A stretch of 64,000 bases of DNA from NCBI GenBank assembly GCA_035308525.1, contig DATGGM010000022.1, forward strand, positions 1 to 64,000, written 5' to 3'. Below the pieces are notes generated by a model. That model saw nothing but the letters and a program-made list of their open reading frames with translations, did not search any database and was not told the origin of the DNA. The translations under genes were made by a program, and so were the position numbers. Below, in pieces: positions 53,416-63,841 of this stretch. Each line of letters opens with the position of its first letter. Position 1 is the first letter of the stretch. The stretch is from Bog-159 sp035308525. GTDB taxonomy: Bacteria > Acidobacteriota > Terriglobia > Bryobacterales > Bryobacteraceae.

Positions 53416-53529
53416 TTGCTACAGCAGTTCGGGCCTCGCGTCGATACGCTGCACGGCTCCCGCCACGCGAATATGAAGGAGTTGCGGTTCGGCGCGGCCG
53501 GCGGCGAGTGGAGAGTGGCTTTTGCCTTC
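53416..53529 (+). pseudogene. fragment of a HigB/RelE-type (Gp49-like) toxin
   Basis: The stretch LQQFGPRVDTLHGSRHANMK with ELRFGAAGGEWRVAFAF is the core of phage-derived Gp49/HigB toxins. The N terminus is missing, replaced by the dnaB copy which ends 1 nt before it. The frame then runs into unrelated residues, so the C terminus is lost as well. Confidence 0.6.
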
Positions 53530-53575
53530 GTCTCCCTTTCCAGCGGGCCAAATGGGCGTCGGAACGGGAATGATC

Positions 53576-53836
53576 ATGCCCACCAACGTGGACGACATAA
53601 TTAAGCAACTGAGTCCCGCGCAGCGCCGGAAGGTCGAGGCCCGCGCCGCCCAGCTGATCGCCGAGGAGATGACCCTGGCCAAGACTCTCGGGATCACCCA
53701 GGACAGCGTTTCGCGGCTGGAAAAGCGCAGCAATCTGTTGCTCTCCACGCTGCGGAAGACCGTCCAGGCGATGGGCGGAAAGCTGTCGCTCGTGGCTGAA
53801 TTCCCGGCCGTGCGGCGGCGGGGCGCGTCAAGAAAG
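53576..53836 (+). pseudogene. degraded HigA/XRE-type antitoxin
   Basis: From an ATG at 53576 the product reads MPTNVDDIIKQLSPAQRRKV, then EARAAQLIAEEMTLAKTLGI, SVSRLEKRSNLLLSTLRK and AMGGKLSLVAEFP. This is the antitoxin normally paired with Gp49/HigB toxins. About 12-15 residues of the first DNA-binding helix are missing between EEMTL and AKTLGI. The frame has no proper stop and runs on into the antisense of dnaB. The gene is probably inactive. Confidence 0.6.
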
Positions 53837-53842
53837 CTGACG

Positions 53843-55210
53843 CTAGTCTTCCGCCTCACCCAGATCCGCCGCGCGATTCTCGAACTTGGTGAACTCGTGC
53901 AGGAACACCAACTCGACCGTGCCCGTCGGGCCATTGCGCTGCTTGGCCAGAATCAGCTCGGCTTTGCCCCGGACGCTTTCATCCTGCGGCTTGTAATATT
54001 CCTCGCGAAACACGAAGCCCACCAGGTCGGCATCCTGCTCGATCGATCCCGACTCGCGCAGATCGCTGAGCATGGGCTTGTGATCGCCCTGGCGCGCTTC
54101 CGGCGCGCGGTTGAGCTGCGAAAGCACCAGCATCGGCACGTTCAGATCCTTGGCCAGCATCTTCATGCCGCGCGAAATGGTGCTGATCTCCTGGTTGCGG
54201 TTTTCGAAGCGCCCGCGCCCGCTCATCAACTGCAGATAATCGACGATCACCAGCCCCAAGCCATTCTGCTCGGCCTTCAGGCGGCGCAGCTTGGCGTGGA
54301 TATCCATCAGGTGAATGCCGGCCGTATCGTCGATGAACAGCGGTGCTTCCACGATGCTGGATGCGGCCGCCTGGAGCCTTTTGCGTTCGTCGGCGCTCAG
54401 GTAGCCTGCGCGGAACTTCTGGCTGTCCACACGCGCGGTGGCGCACAGCATGCGCGTCAGCAGCGACTCTTTCGACATTTCCAGCGAGAAGATGGCCACC
54501 GGCCGCTTCCCTTTGGCGGCGACATGCTGCGCGATGTTCAGCGCCAGCGCCGTCTTGCCCATGGATGGCCGCGCCGCCAAAATGAACAGGTCGCCCGCGT
54601 GCAATCCGCTGGTCTTCTCGTCGAACTTGGTGAATCCCGTGCTGATGCCCTTGACGCGCTTGCTGGGATCCAGGAAAGAGTTCAGCCCGCCCTGATACTC
54701 GTCGATCACCTGGCGCGGGCTGACCAATCCGCTCTTGACACGCGCTTCGCCGAGCTTCAGCAGCGTCTCTTCGGCGCCCGCCAGGATTTCGTCCGGCTCT
54801 TCCTCGCCGATCAGGCAGCGGTTCATCAGATGCTGCGAGGCGAAGATGATGCGTCGCAAAACGGCCTTGTCCTTGACGATGCGGATGTAGGCGTCGATAT
54901 TCAGGATCTGCGGCAGGCCGTCATCCAGCGAGACCAGGTAGCTGAGGCCGTCGCAGGATTCCAGCTCGTTGAAGCGCATCAGCTCGTTGGCTACGGTGAT
55001 GCGATCGATGTGCTCGCCGCGCTCGTGCAGCTCGCCCATCCGGGAGAAGATGCGGCGGTGCTTCTCCAGGCTGAAATCGTCGGCCTGCAGCTCACCCGCG
55101 GCTTGAATGTAAAGGCTGTCGTTGAGCAGGACGGAGCCGAGGACGAAGCGCTCCGCGTCTACGTTGCTGGGGAGGCCTTTGTCCAGAGAGATGGCAGTGG
55201 TGGCTGACAT
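53843..55210 (-). CDS. dnaB: replicative DNA helicase DnaB
   Basis: A 455-residue hexameric 5'-3' helicase that unwinds the replication fork. The N-terminal domain (~1-110) has LPSNVDAERFVLGSVLLN and is followed by a linker helix. The RecA-like domain (~175-455) has the Walker A ILAARPSMGKTALALNIA, Walker B GLVIVDYLQLMSG, and the arginine-finger region LSQLNRAPEARQ. The length and motifs are normal, so this is the working copy; the fragment at 53192-53414 is not. The gene is alone. The 270 nt between it and tryptophanase show no gene. Confidence 0.97.
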   Translation of the reverse strand: MSATTAISLDKGLPSNVDAERFVLGSVLLNDSLYIQAAGELQADDFSLEKHRRIFSRMGELHERGEHIDRITVANELMRFNELESCDGLSYLVSLDDGLPQILNIDAYIRIVKDKAVLRRIIFASQHLMNRCLIGEEEPDEILAGAEETLLKLGEARVKSGLVSPRQVIDEYQGGLNSFLDPSKRVKGISTGFTKFDEKTSGLHAGDLFILAARPSMGKTALALNIAQHVAAKGKRPVAIFSLEMSKESLLTRMLCATARVDSQKFRAGYLSADERKRLQAAASSIVEAPLFIDDTAGIHLMDIHAKLRRLKAEQNGLGLVIVDYLQLMSGRGRFENRNQEISTISRGMKMLAKDLNVPMLVLSQLNRAPEARQGDHKPMLSDLRESGSIEQDADLVGFVFREEYYKPQDESVRGKAELILAKQRNGPTGTVELVFLHEFTKFENRAADLGEAED

Positions 55211-55479
55211 GGCGCAATGATCAGCTTACCGGCCTGACTTGCTCCCCGGCCCAGCTATTTGCGAGCCGTGTTTTGAGCCGCTTAGCCTCTGCATAAAACA
55301 TGCCGCTTCCGCCGGTCTCTCCGGCGCGGCAAACCGTTCAGAATCAGTTGGCCGGATGCGTGCATGCGGCTTTGTTAAAACTTTTGCACATGCGATTCAC
55401 AAAACATCCGATCTGCTTAAAACAAAATCGGTCTATTCTGTTTTACTAAATTTGGGGTTCCGGCGCAACAACTTTCCCG

Positions 55480-56853
55480 TTAAGCACACGGACGTGCCGC
55501 AGGCACGCCGGCCGGCCGGAAACGCGCGCTGAAATGCCGCAGAAACGGCGGCTGCTCCGCAATCTCCAGCCCGCGTATCTCGTCTTTCCGCGCGTTGACT
55601 TCCAGAATGGCTTCCACCACGTAATCGATGTGGCTCTGCGTGTAGACCCGCCGTGGAATCGCCAGGCGCAGCAGCTCGTGCTGGGCCTTGTCGCCAAACA
55701 TCACGGAGCCGATCTCCACCGAGCGGATGCCCGCATGCCTGTACAGTTCTACGGCCAGCGCCTGCCCCGGAAACTGTTCGCGCGGAATGTGCGGCAGCAT
55801 ACGCGCGGCGTCGATATAAATTGCGTGACCGCCGGGAGGCTCCACGATGGGCACGCCGTGATCCGCGATGTGGCGCCCCAGGTAGCCGGTGGATACGATG
55901 CGGTAGCGCAGATAGTCCGGGTCGAGCACTTCTTCCAGGCCCACCCCGATGGCCTCCAGGTCGCGCCCGGCCAGGCCTCCATAGGTAGGAAAGCCCTCCG
56001 TCAGGATCAGAAGGTTGGTCTCCTGGGCGGCCAGCCGGTCGTCGTTGGTGGAGAGGAATCCGCCAATATTCGCGAAAGCGTCCTTCTTCGCTGAGAAGGT
56101 GCAGCCGTCCGCCAGCGAAAACATCTTCTGCGCGATCCGTTTTGGCGACCAGTTCGCGTAGCCTGGCTCGCGCTGCTGGATGAACCAGGAATTCTCGGCG
56201 AAGCGGCATGCATCCAGGTAGAGCGGAATGCGGTAACGGGCGGTCACCTCGCGCACCGCCTCGATATTCGCCATGGACACCGGCTGGCCGCCGCCCGAGT
56301 TGTTGGTCACGGTGAGCATCACCAGCGGAACATGCTCCGCCCCGGTCTCCCGGATCAGCCGATCCAGGGCGCCCACGTCCATGTTGCCCTTGAAATCCAG
56401 GCGCGCCTGCGTGTCGGCGGCTTCAGGGATGGGCAGATCGACGGCCCGCGCGCCGGTGAATTCGATGTTGGCGCGCGTGGTGTCGAAATGCGTATTATTC
56501 GGCACCACGTGGCCGGGCTGGCACATCACCGTGAAGAGGATGCGCTCGGCGGCCCGTCCCTGGTGGGTGGGAATCATGTGCCGGAACCCGGTCAGCTCAT
56601 CGGCCACCCGCTTCATGCGGAAGAAGCTCTCGCTGCCCGCGTAGGATTCGTCGCCGCGCATGAGGGCCGCCCACTGCCCGGTGGACATGGCGCTGGTGCC
56701 GGAATCGGTCAGCAGGTCGATCAAAATGTCTTTGGCCTGGATCAGAAACAGGTTGTAGCCCGCGGCTTCCAGGAAGCTCTCGCGTTCCGCGCGCGTGGTG
56801 TGCCGCAGCGGCTCCACGCTCTTGATCCGGAATGGCTCTATGATGGTCTTCAT
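55480..56853 (-). CDS. tnaA: tryptophanase (tryptophan indole-lyase)
   Basis: A 457-residue PLP enzyme that splits tryptophan into indole, pyruvate and ammonia. The PLP lysine is in TFSAKKDAFANIGG, with ACRFAENSWF and EGFPTYGGLAGRDLEAIGVG around the active site. It is related to tyrosine phenol-lyase, but where the lyase has MERG (the arginine that binds the tyrosine hydroxyl) this protein has VEIGS, as in tryptophanases. The ATG at 56853 gives MKTIIEPFRIKSVEP, the family's usual start; an ATG at 56913 would add 20 odd residues. Its 5' end overlaps that of the divergent MFS gene. Confidence 0.9.
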   Translation of the reverse strand: MKTIIEPFRIKSVEPLRHTTRAERESFLEAAGYNLFLIQAKDILIDLLTDSGTSAMSTGQWAALMRGDESYAGSESFFRMKRVADELTGFRHMIPTHQGRAAERILFTVMCQPGHVVPNNTHFDTTRANIEFTGARAVDLPIPEAADTQARLDFKGNMDVGALDRLIRETGAEHVPLVMLTVTNNSGGGQPVSMANIEAVREVTARYRIPLYLDACRFAENSWFIQQREPGYANWSPKRIAQKMFSLADGCTFSAKKDAFANIGGFLSTNDDRLAAQETNLLILTEGFPTYGGLAGRDLEAIGVGLEEVLDPDYLRYRIVSTGYLGRHIADHGVPIVEPPGGHAIYIDAARMLPHIPREQFPGQALAVELYRHAGIRSVEIGSVMFGDKAQHELLRLAIPRRVYTQSHIDYVVEAILEVNARKDEIRGLEIAEQPPFLRHFSARFRPAGVPAARPCA

Positions 56854-58135
56854 CTTGATCCGCAACCTCCGCTGGTGGATCGGCGGCCTGCTCTTCGCCT
56901 CCACGGTCATCAACTACATTGACCGGCAGACGCTCAGCGTGCTGGCTCCCGTCCTCAAAGACCAGTATCACTGGACGAACACCGACTTCGCCACCGTGTT
57001 GATCGCCTTCCGCGTGGTGTACACCGTCATGCAGTTCGTTTCGGGGCGCGCGCTGGACCGGCTGGGAACGCGGCACGGCCTATCGATCAGCGTGGCGTTT
57101 TACTCGGTAGTGGCCGCGTGCACCGCCCTGGCGCAGGGATTGGGCGCCTTCCGCGTCTTCCGTGGACTGCTGGCCGCGGGAGAATCGGCCGGGTGGCCCG
57201 GCGCGGCCAAGGCGGTCTCGGAGTGGTTCCCGGACCACGAGCGCGCGTGGGCCGTCGCGCTGTTTGATAGCGGATCGTCCATTGGCGGGGCGGTCGCGCC
57301 GTTCCTGGTCATCTTCTTGTTTCATACGTTCGGCTCATGGCGGCCGGCCTTTCTCATCACAGCCAGCCTGGGCTTTCTTTGGCTGCTGGTCTGGAGAAAG
57401 GTATACCACACCCCTGAAACGCACCCGCGTATCACCCCGGAAGAGCTGCACCTGATCCGGTCCAGCCGGCAAGCTGAACCCGCAGCCGCCGTGTCGCCGC
57501 GTCGCCGCATCAACGTGTCGCAACTCCTCCGCTTCCGCCAAACCTGGGGCATCGTCGTGGGCCGCTCGCTTCTCGATCCCTACTGGTTCATGATGGCGGA
57601 GTGGTTCGCCATTTACCTCGCCAGCAAGGGATTCCGCATGGAAGAGAGCGCGCTGGGCTTCTGGGCGCCGTTCATGGCGGCGGATCTCGGTAACTTCTTC
57701 GGCGGCGGCTTGTCGAGTTACTGGATCCAGCGCGGCTGGCCGGTGGGCAAGTCGCGGCGGACGGTGGTGGCGATCTTCGGCCCGGCCATGCTGCTGTTGA
57801 TTCCGGCGGCGTTCAGCTCGCGCTACTGGCTGCTGATAGGGCTGTTCGCCTTCGCCACGTTCTGTTACGCGGCTTGCTCCACAATCTTCATCTCGCTGCC
57901 TGCCGACGTGTTCCAGTCGAGCGCCGTGGCGACCGTCAGCGGGATGAGCGGCGCCGGCGCGGGCCTGGTTACGCTGGTCTCCACCTACCTGATCGGGCGC
58001 GTGTCCGACCGCCTCTCGTTCCAGCCGATCATCATCGTCGCGTCCATGGTGCCCTGTCTGGCCGCGCTGGTAATGGTCACGCTGGTGCGGCCGGGGAAGC
58101 CGGCCAGCCCAGGCGGCATTTTGCGTAGCTTCTAA
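56840..58135 (+). CDS. MFS transporter (anion:cation symporter family, ExuT-like)
   Basis: A 431-residue inner-membrane transporter with twelve predicted helices. The family signature INYIDRQTLSVLAPVLKDQY is in helix 1 and the loop RALDRLGTRHG follows helix 2. It is of the hexuronate/anion symporter group (sugar acids or small carboxylates are typical substrates). The ATG at 56840 or 56843 is the likeliest start; both lie inside the divergent tryptophanase gene, whose ATG is at 56853. A link to tryptophan or indole transport is possible from position but not from sequence. Confidence 0.85.
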   Translation: MMVFILIRNLRWWIGGLLFASTVINYIDRQTLSVLAPVLKDQYHWTNTDFATVLIAFRVVYTVMQFVSGRALDRLGTRHGLSISVAFYSVVAACTALAQGLGAFRVFRGLLAAGESAGWPGAAKAVSEWFPDHERAWAVALFDSGSSIGGAVAPFLVIFLFHTFGSWRPAFLITASLGFLWLLVWRKVYHTPETHPRITPEELHLIRSSRQAEPAAAVSPRRRINVSQLLRFRQTWGIVVGRSLLDPYWFMMAEWFAIYLASKGFRMEESALGFWAPFMAADLGNFFGGGLSSYWIQRGWPVGKSRRTVVAIFGPAMLLLIPAAFSSRYWLLIGLFAFATFCYAACSTIFISLPADVFQSSAVATVSGMSGAGAGLVTLVSTYLIGRVSDRLSFQPIIIVASMVPCLAALVMVTLVRPGKPASPGGILRSF

Positions 58136-58160
58136 TGGTAAGATTTTTGAGGAGAAGCCC

Positions 58161-58562
58161 ATGACCAAACGACTGTTCCTTGGCGTCTGTGCCGCAAGCC
58201 TGATGATGTTGGGCCAGAGCCAGAAGCTCCCTACGCGCACCTTTGCGTTGGCGGCCGCTACCAACCCGAAAACGGTGATCCATGTGATCTCCATCCAGTG
58301 GAAGGCCGACGCGACGCCGGCGCAGATCGACAAGGCCATCAAGGCCGCCGAGGCGCTGCCTGCCGAGTACCGCGGCATCACGCGCGTGTGGACCAAGCCG
58401 ATCAAGAAACAGCTTCCCGAGGGTTATAGCCACGTTATCGTGATGGAGTTTGCCAGTGAGGACGCCCTCACGAAGTACGCCGGCAGCCCCGCGCAGAAAA
58501 AGTGGTACGAAGTCTACATGCCGATCCGCGAGGAAAGCCGCACCAGCGATATAACTAACTGA
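58161..58562 (+). CDS. exported Dabb (stress-responsive A/B barrel) protein
   Basis: A 133-residue protein with an N-terminal signal peptide (RLFLGVCAASLMMLGQS) and a ferredoxin-like Dabb domain (residues ~38-125, VIHVISIQWKADATPAQIDK and YSHVIVMEFASEDALTKYAG). Members dimerise into barrels; a few are enzymes, most are unknown. GAGGAG lies 7 nt before the ATG. It follows the MFS gene by 25 nt and is probably cotranscribed with it. Confidence 0.8.
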   Translation: MTKRLFLGVCAASLMMLGQSQKLPTRTFALAAATNPKTVIHVISIQWKADATPAQIDKAIKAAEALPAEYRGITRVWTKPIKKQLPEGYSHVIVMEFASEDALTKYAGSPAQKKWYEVYMPIREESRTSDITN

Positions 58563-58586
58563 GCCGCGATTCGCCGCCCGTCATGC

Positions 58587-58592
58587 GACAAT
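58587..58592 (+). promoter_or_regulatory. -10-like hexamer of the AraC regulator gene
   Basis: GACAAT is followed by 6 nt and then the ATG at 58599. No clear -35. It fits the leaderless arrangement of other genes here. Confidence 0.3.
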
Positions 58593-58598
58593 GGCCCC

Positions 58599-59504
58599 AT
58601 GGCCGATTTCCGCTTCCGCCTGAATCCGCGGGGCGGAGAACTGCCCGATTTCTGCGCGGTGCTGAACGGCCACGGCACGCGCTACGAAGTCAATGACTAC
58701 CGCACCACTCTATCGCTCAAGTCGGTAGTGCGCGGCGAGGCGCGCTACCACACGCCGCAGGGCCACTATCTGCTCACGCCGGATTCGTTTCTGATCCTGA
58801 ATCACGGACAGCGCTACTCGCTGGAATTCGAAGGCCGCGGCCGCATCCACACCGAAACGCTGTGCCCCTTCTTCCAACCCGGATTCCTGGAGCAGGCGGC
58901 CGTCCCCGGCGATCTGGACGACACCGCCAACGCCGCGCCGGCCATCGACTTCTGCGAGCGGCTCTATCCCAATCGCGGTCCGGTGGCGCGCGCGCTGGCC
59001 GATCTGCACGCCGGATTGCGCGGTCCGCAGGCCACCGCGCTATGGCTGGAGGATCGCATGTACGGCCTGGCGCAGGCGCTGGCCGGCCTGCGCTTCCAGA
59101 TCAGCGGAGAGGCCGATTCGTTTCCCGGCCTGAAGCCCGCCACGCGCCTGGAACTCTACCGGCGCCTCTATCGCGGGCGCGATTTTCTGTTCTCCTGCTA
59201 CGATCGGCCGCTCACCGTGGCGGCGGCCGCGCGCGCGGCGGCGCTCTCGCCCTTCCACTTCCAGCGCATGTTCAAGCGGGCTTTCGGCCGCACGCCCATG
59301 CGGTTTCTGCAGGAGACCCGCCTGGATAATGCCCGCCGGCTCCTGGCGAACACGGGCGACGACGTGACGTCCATCTGCTTCGCCGTGGGCTTCGAGAGCC
59401 TGGGATCGTTTAGCTGGCTCTTCCGCAAGCGCTTCGGCGTGTCTCCGCGGGCATTCCGCGAAAAGAGCAGGATTGAAGAAGTATTGTCGGCGGCAGTGGC
59501 GTAA
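58599..59504 (+). CDS. AraC-family transcriptional regulator
   Basis: A 301-residue regulator. The N-terminal ~190 residues form a cupin-like ligand-binding domain (YHTPQGHYLLTPDSFLILNH). The C-terminal ~95 residues hold the two helix-turn-helix motifs of the AraC family: LTVAAAARAAALSPFHFQRM and the second one in DDVTSICFAVGFESLGSFSW, with the usual RKRFGVSPRAFR end. The regulon is not seen; the neighbouring cupin and glyoxalase-like genes are candidates. Confidence 0.93.
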   Translation: MADFRFRLNPRGGELPDFCAVLNGHGTRYEVNDYRTTLSLKSVVRGEARYHTPQGHYLLTPDSFLILNHGQRYSLEFEGRGRIHTETLCPFFQPGFLEQAAVPGDLDDTANAAPAIDFCERLYPNRGPVARALADLHAGLRGPQATALWLEDRMYGLAQALAGLRFQISGEADSFPGLKPATRLELYRRLYRGRDFLFSCYDRPLTVAAAARAAALSPFHFQRMFKRAFGRTPMRFLQETRLDNARRLLANTGDDVTSICFAVGFESLGSFSWLFRKRFGVSPRAFREKSRIEEVLSAAVA

Positions 59505-59507
59505 TCT
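59502..59507 (+). promoter_or_regulatory. -10-like hexamer of the cupin gene
   Basis: TAATCT, which includes the stop codon of the AraC gene, is followed by 6 nt and then the ATG at 59514. The spacing matches the other leaderless candidates; the gene may equally be read through from upstream. Confidence 0.3.
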
Positions 59508-59513
59508 GGCTCC

Positions 59514-60257
59514 ATGACCTGGATGCCTGACTCGAACGAACTCGCCTCCGGCGTGGCCATCGAGCGCCGCACCATCTTCTGGGCCCCGCTGGCCGTGGCC
59601 GCCGCCCTGTTGCGCAACGCGCCGCCGGCCCGCGCCGCCACCGCCGCGCCGCCGCTCGATTGGAACGATTTCATCCGCCTGTGCCCGGCCGACGCCGCCG
59701 AGTTCGCGCGCGACGCTTCCGAGATCGGCCAGGATACTTACCTCAACCGCATCGCCGCCTGGGCCGTGCGCTTGAAAGCCGCGCCGGATAGCAGGCTCGG
59801 CGCGTTTCAGGGCCTGGATCCAAAAGTCGAATTCGGACCCAGCTTTCGCGGAGTGCCCTTCGCGGTGATCCAATGGCGCATGGCGCCGCGCGCGGTGCTC
59901 CCTGCGCACTGCCATCCACAGGCCAGCGTGTGCACGGTGGGCATGGAAGGCGAGGCGCGCGTCCGTCACTTCGAAGTGCACGGCGAGGCGCCCCGATTCG
60001 ACTCCGGCACCCGCACGCCCTTCCTGATCCGGGAGACCCGCAGCCAGATCGTGTCGCCGCGCCGCATCAGCACGCTTTCCGCCACGCGCGATAATATCCA
60101 TTACTTCGAAGCCGGAGACGCCGGCGCGCGCGGCCTGGACATCACCACCGCGTATGGCGGCGACGGCAGCTTCTCGTTCGTCGCGTTTCAACCGGACAAG
60201 CCCAAAGATCCCAGGAAGGGACTGTTCGAAGCCGTCTGGACCGGCATGAAGCTCTAA
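59514..60257 (+). CDS. exported cupin-like protein
   Basis: A 247-residue protein with a twin-arginine-like N terminus (ERRTIFWAPLAVAAALL then ARAATAAP). The mature part has a cupin-type core: PAHCHPQASVCTVGMEGEAR carries two histidines that could bind metal, and DNIHYFEAGD a third. The lay-out is slightly like the thiol dioxygenase (ADO/PCO) group, but that is a weak resemblance. It starts 9 nt after the AraC stop and precedes the glyoxalase-like gene by 11 nt, so these form one unit. Confidence 0.7.
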   Translation: MTWMPDSNELASGVAIERRTIFWAPLAVAAALLRNAPPARAATAAPPLDWNDFIRLCPADAAEFARDASEIGQDTYLNRIAAWAVRLKAAPDSRLGAFQGLDPKVEFGPSFRGVPFAVIQWRMAPRAVLPAHCHPQASVCTVGMEGEARVRHFEVHGEAPRFDSGTRTPFLIRETRSQIVSPRRISTLSATRDNIHYFEAGDAGARGLDITTAYGGDGSFSFVAFQPDKPKDPRKGLFEAVWTGMKL

Positions 60258-60268
60258 GAGGACAAACC

Positions 60269-60658
60269 ATGGCAACCACCGATCTTTCTTCCGCCACCAT
60301 CGGCCAGGCATCCATTAACGTGCACGATATAGAAAAGGCCGTGGCCTTCTATCGCGACACGCTGGGCATGCGGTTTCTGTTCCAGGCCGGTCCCAAGATG
60401 GCGTTCCTCGATTGCGGCGGCGTGCGGCTGATGCTGTCGCTGCCCGAAAAGCCGGAGTTCGATCATCCCGGTTCGATCTTCTATTTCAAAGTGGGTGACA
60501 TTAAGGCCGTTGCCCAGACACTGCAATCCCGCGGCGTAAACTTCGAAACGCCGCCGCACCTGATTGCGGCCATGCCGGATCACGACCTGTGGATGGCATT
60601 CTTCCGCGACGCGGACAACAACCTCCTCGCGCTGATGAGCGAAGTGAAGCGCGGCTGA
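60269..60658 (+). CDS. VOC-family (glyoxalase/bleomycin-resistance-like) protein
   Basis: A 129-residue single-domain VOC protein with the typical paired beta-alpha-beta modules. ASINVHDIEKAVAFYRDTLG opens the first module, and FYFKVGDIKAVAQTL the second; AFFRDADNNLLALMSE is the conserved end with the metal-binding glutamate region. Such proteins are metal-dependent isomerases, dioxygenases or resistance proteins; the substrate is unknown. AGAGGA lies 6-7 nt before the ATG. Confidence 0.88.
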   Translation: MATTDLSSATIGQASINVHDIEKAVAFYRDTLGMRFLFQAGPKMAFLDCGGVRLMLSLPEKPEFDHPGSIFYFKVGDIKAVAQTLQSRGVNFETPPHLIAAMPDHDLWMAFFRDADNNLLALMSEVKRG

Positions 60659-60688
60659 GCCGGGCTACAATGAAGTTTACACCCCGCA

Positions 60689-62622
<1,934 letters not shown>

Positions 62623-62626
<4 letters not shown>

Positions 62627-63558
62627 TGCACCTGACCGAAGAAGCCGTCCGTGAACTACTGCCCTTGAAGGACTGCATCGAGCTGATGCAGACCGCGTTC
62701 GCGCGGCTGGCAACCGGCGAAGCGCTCAACCATCCCCGGCGGCGACTGATCCTGCCCACCGGCTCGGTGTTGCACTACATGGCCGCCAGCGACGGCCGGT
62801 ATTACGGCGCCAAGGTCTATGCCTCCAATCCCAAGCGTGGCGCGCACTTCCTGTTTCTGCTGTACCGCGCCGCCGACGCCGAGCCGCTGGCGATCCTGGA
62901 AGCCAATCATCTGGGGCAGATCCGCACGGGCGCGGCCAGCGGACTGGCGACCAGATGGATGTCGCGTGACGATGCTTCGACACTTGCCATCATCGGCAGC
63001 GGGTTTCAGGCGCGCACGCAGCTCGACGCCATGCTGGCCGTACGCGGCATCACCGAGACGCGGGTCTGGAGCCGGGATCCGGCAAAGCGCGGCGCGTTCG
63101 CCGCGGAGGCGGCTGCCCGCCTGGGGACCAAGGTCCAGGCCGCGGACACCGCCGAACAGGCGGTGCGCGGCGCGCACATCGTGGTGACCGCCACGTTTGC
63201 CAGGGAGCCGGTGCTCTCGGCGGAATGGATCTCGCCGGGGACGCACATTAACGCCATGGGATCGAACCAGGCTGCCCGCCGCGAGATCCCGGCCGAACTG
63301 GTGCGGCGCGCGGATTCGATCGTGGTGGATTCCATCGAGCAGGCCCTTATGGAGTCCGGGGATCTTTTGATGGCAGGATGGACAGGCCCGCAGGCCGGCT
63401 TTCCGGTGGTGGAGTTGCAGGATGTGGCATCCGGTCGAGTCCAGGCGCGGACTACGCCCGGGCAGATAACCTTATTTAAATCGAATGGGCTGGCGGTAGA
63501 GGATGTGATCGCGGCGGGTTTGGTTTACGAACGGGCCAAGGCTGCAGGTTATTCCTGA
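62623..63558 (+). CDS. ornithine cyclodeaminase / mu-crystallin family NAD(P)-dependent enzyme
   Basis: A 311-residue enzyme. The Rossmann motif is IIGSGFQARTQL (residues ~123-134). The family blocks RRRLILPTGSVLHYMAA, ANHLGQIRTGAASGLATRWM (with the substrate-binding lysine/arginine region) and INAMGSNQAARREIP are intact. Members include ornithine cyclodeaminase, alanine dehydrogenase and delta-pyrroline-2-carboxylate reductase; sequence alone does not separate them. Start by 4-nt overlap with the ABC-F gene. Confidence 0.88.
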
Positions 63559-63773
63559 GCCGGCATTTGCTGTTCCATGTCGCGCCACGCACTGATTTTC
63601 AGACGCCGGCACACCCAGCACAGGGGCTCACCCACGCCGAGTGAAGTCTCGCCGCCGCAGACCGAACACTTGCCGGGCTTGCGCAAACTGTCGGTTACGA
63701 GCGAGCGCTTGGCTTGCTCCAGAATTTCCGGAGCAATGACCGGCTCGGACTTGGGTAGCAGCTTCCGTTTCAT
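63549..63773 (-). CDS. small zinc-ribbon protein
   Basis: A 74-residue protein with CSVCGG and, after 12 residues, CWVCRR, a four-cysteine zinc ribbon, in an otherwise basic-then-acidic small chain. Function is unknown; a nucleic-acid or protein-binding role is common for this kind. A TATAGT lies about 24 nt before the ATG and GGGAACC near it. Its 3' end overlaps the convergent enzyme gene by 10 nt. Confidence 0.75.
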   Translation of the reverse strand: MKRKLLPKSEPVIAPEILEQAKRSLVTDSLRKPGKCSVCGGETSLGVGEPLCWVCRRLKISAWRDMEQQMPAQE

Positions 63774-63841
63774 TTGGTTCCCAATCTGACTACACTATAC
63801 CGCGCAATCGCCGGGCTTGCCACTCAGAAAAGTACTGAGGG

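Noticed and set aside
53522..55207. A 561-codon plus-strand frame joining the antitoxin to the antisense of dnaB
   Set aside because: Only the first ~90 codons resemble a protein (HigA); the rest is the antisense of dnaB, so the long frame is the result of a lost stop codon.
55480..56853. Tyrosine phenol-lyase instead of tryptophanase
   Set aside because: The arginine that binds the tyrosine ring hydroxyl in the lyase is replaced in the stretch SVEIGS, as in tryptophanases.
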